From a virus: a DNA stretch of 64,000 nt. Shown here one piece after another: positions 63,997 to 64,000 of this stretch; the stretch's first letter is position 1; every line of letters begins with the position of its first letter. The notes beneath the pieces are model-generated. The model saw only the letters and a list, made by a program, of their open reading frames with translations. It searched no databases and was not told the DNA's origin. The DNA is taken from positions 1 to 64,000 of the IMG/VR virus record IMGVR_UViG_3300021170_000018. One strand, given 5' to 3'. A program made the translations under genes and the position numbers.

Positions 63997-64000
63997 CTGC

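Overview
The window is part of the genome of a large tailed double-stranded DNA phage of a high-GC actinobacterium. The evidence is a portal protein, an HK97-fold-like major capsid protein, a capsid maturation protease and tail-type proteins. Base composition is very GC-rich, GTG starts are abundant, and several families are typical of actinobacteria and their phages (DUF6011-, DUF6919- and DUF4326-like). No terminase, tape measure, polymerase, integrase or tRNA gene is visible, so the genome must extend beyond both ends. Family names were assigned by eye from motifs; no database search was run.

Layout. (1) 1-8.4 kb: leftward cassettes of very small genes, many with Cys-rich zinc-ribbon motifs, plus an HNH nuclease. 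They are interrupted by rightward genes for a flavohemoprotein, a DivIVA-like coiled-coil protein and a 185-aa protein. (2) 8.4-36.9 kb: the leftward virion region. In transcription order (right to left) it holds an array of paralogous 'ESGH' proteins, a permuted NlpC/P60-like peptidase, the portal, tail-type proteins (one with an esterase domain and about 15 Ser/Gly/Ala repeats), a 1516-aa multi-effector protein, membrane proteins, a 1331-aa protein with a protease domain at its N-terminus, a decoration-type protein and the major capsid protein. A putative homing endonuclease follows. Small rightward gene groups lie at 11.7 and 23.5 kb. (3) 36.9-61.4 kb: about 80 small rightward genes, nearly all joined by 1- or 4-base stop/start overlaps. 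They include winged-helix regulators, zinc ribbons, a cupin, a membrane-anchored HNH protein and a C5-cytosine methyltransferase. (4) 61.5-64 kb: leftward genes again, convergent with block 3 across a strong terminator.

The block is tied together by a conserved element of about 19 bp, ATAGCAAGGAAAGCTGTAT in one direction, found at 16 sites. A TATNNT -10 box overlaps each end, so several copies look bidirectional. At eight starts there are exactly 6 bases between the -10 box and the ATG, which predicts leaderless mRNAs. No shared -35 box is visible. This looks like a phage-specific promoter or operator system that switches the many small operons together.

The strongest candidates for something undescribed are four. 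One is this promoter system. One is the 10-unit ESGH paralog array beside the portal. One is the pair of giant multidomain proteins, which carry Arr-type ADP-ribosyltransferase, ParB-like, SWIM and GNAT domains in one case and protease plus a VDRH/VQAVTW domain in the other. The last is the homing endonuclease, whose ribosome-binding site is buried in a perfect 11-bp hairpin and which lies next to an abnormally low-GC 3' end of the capsid gene.
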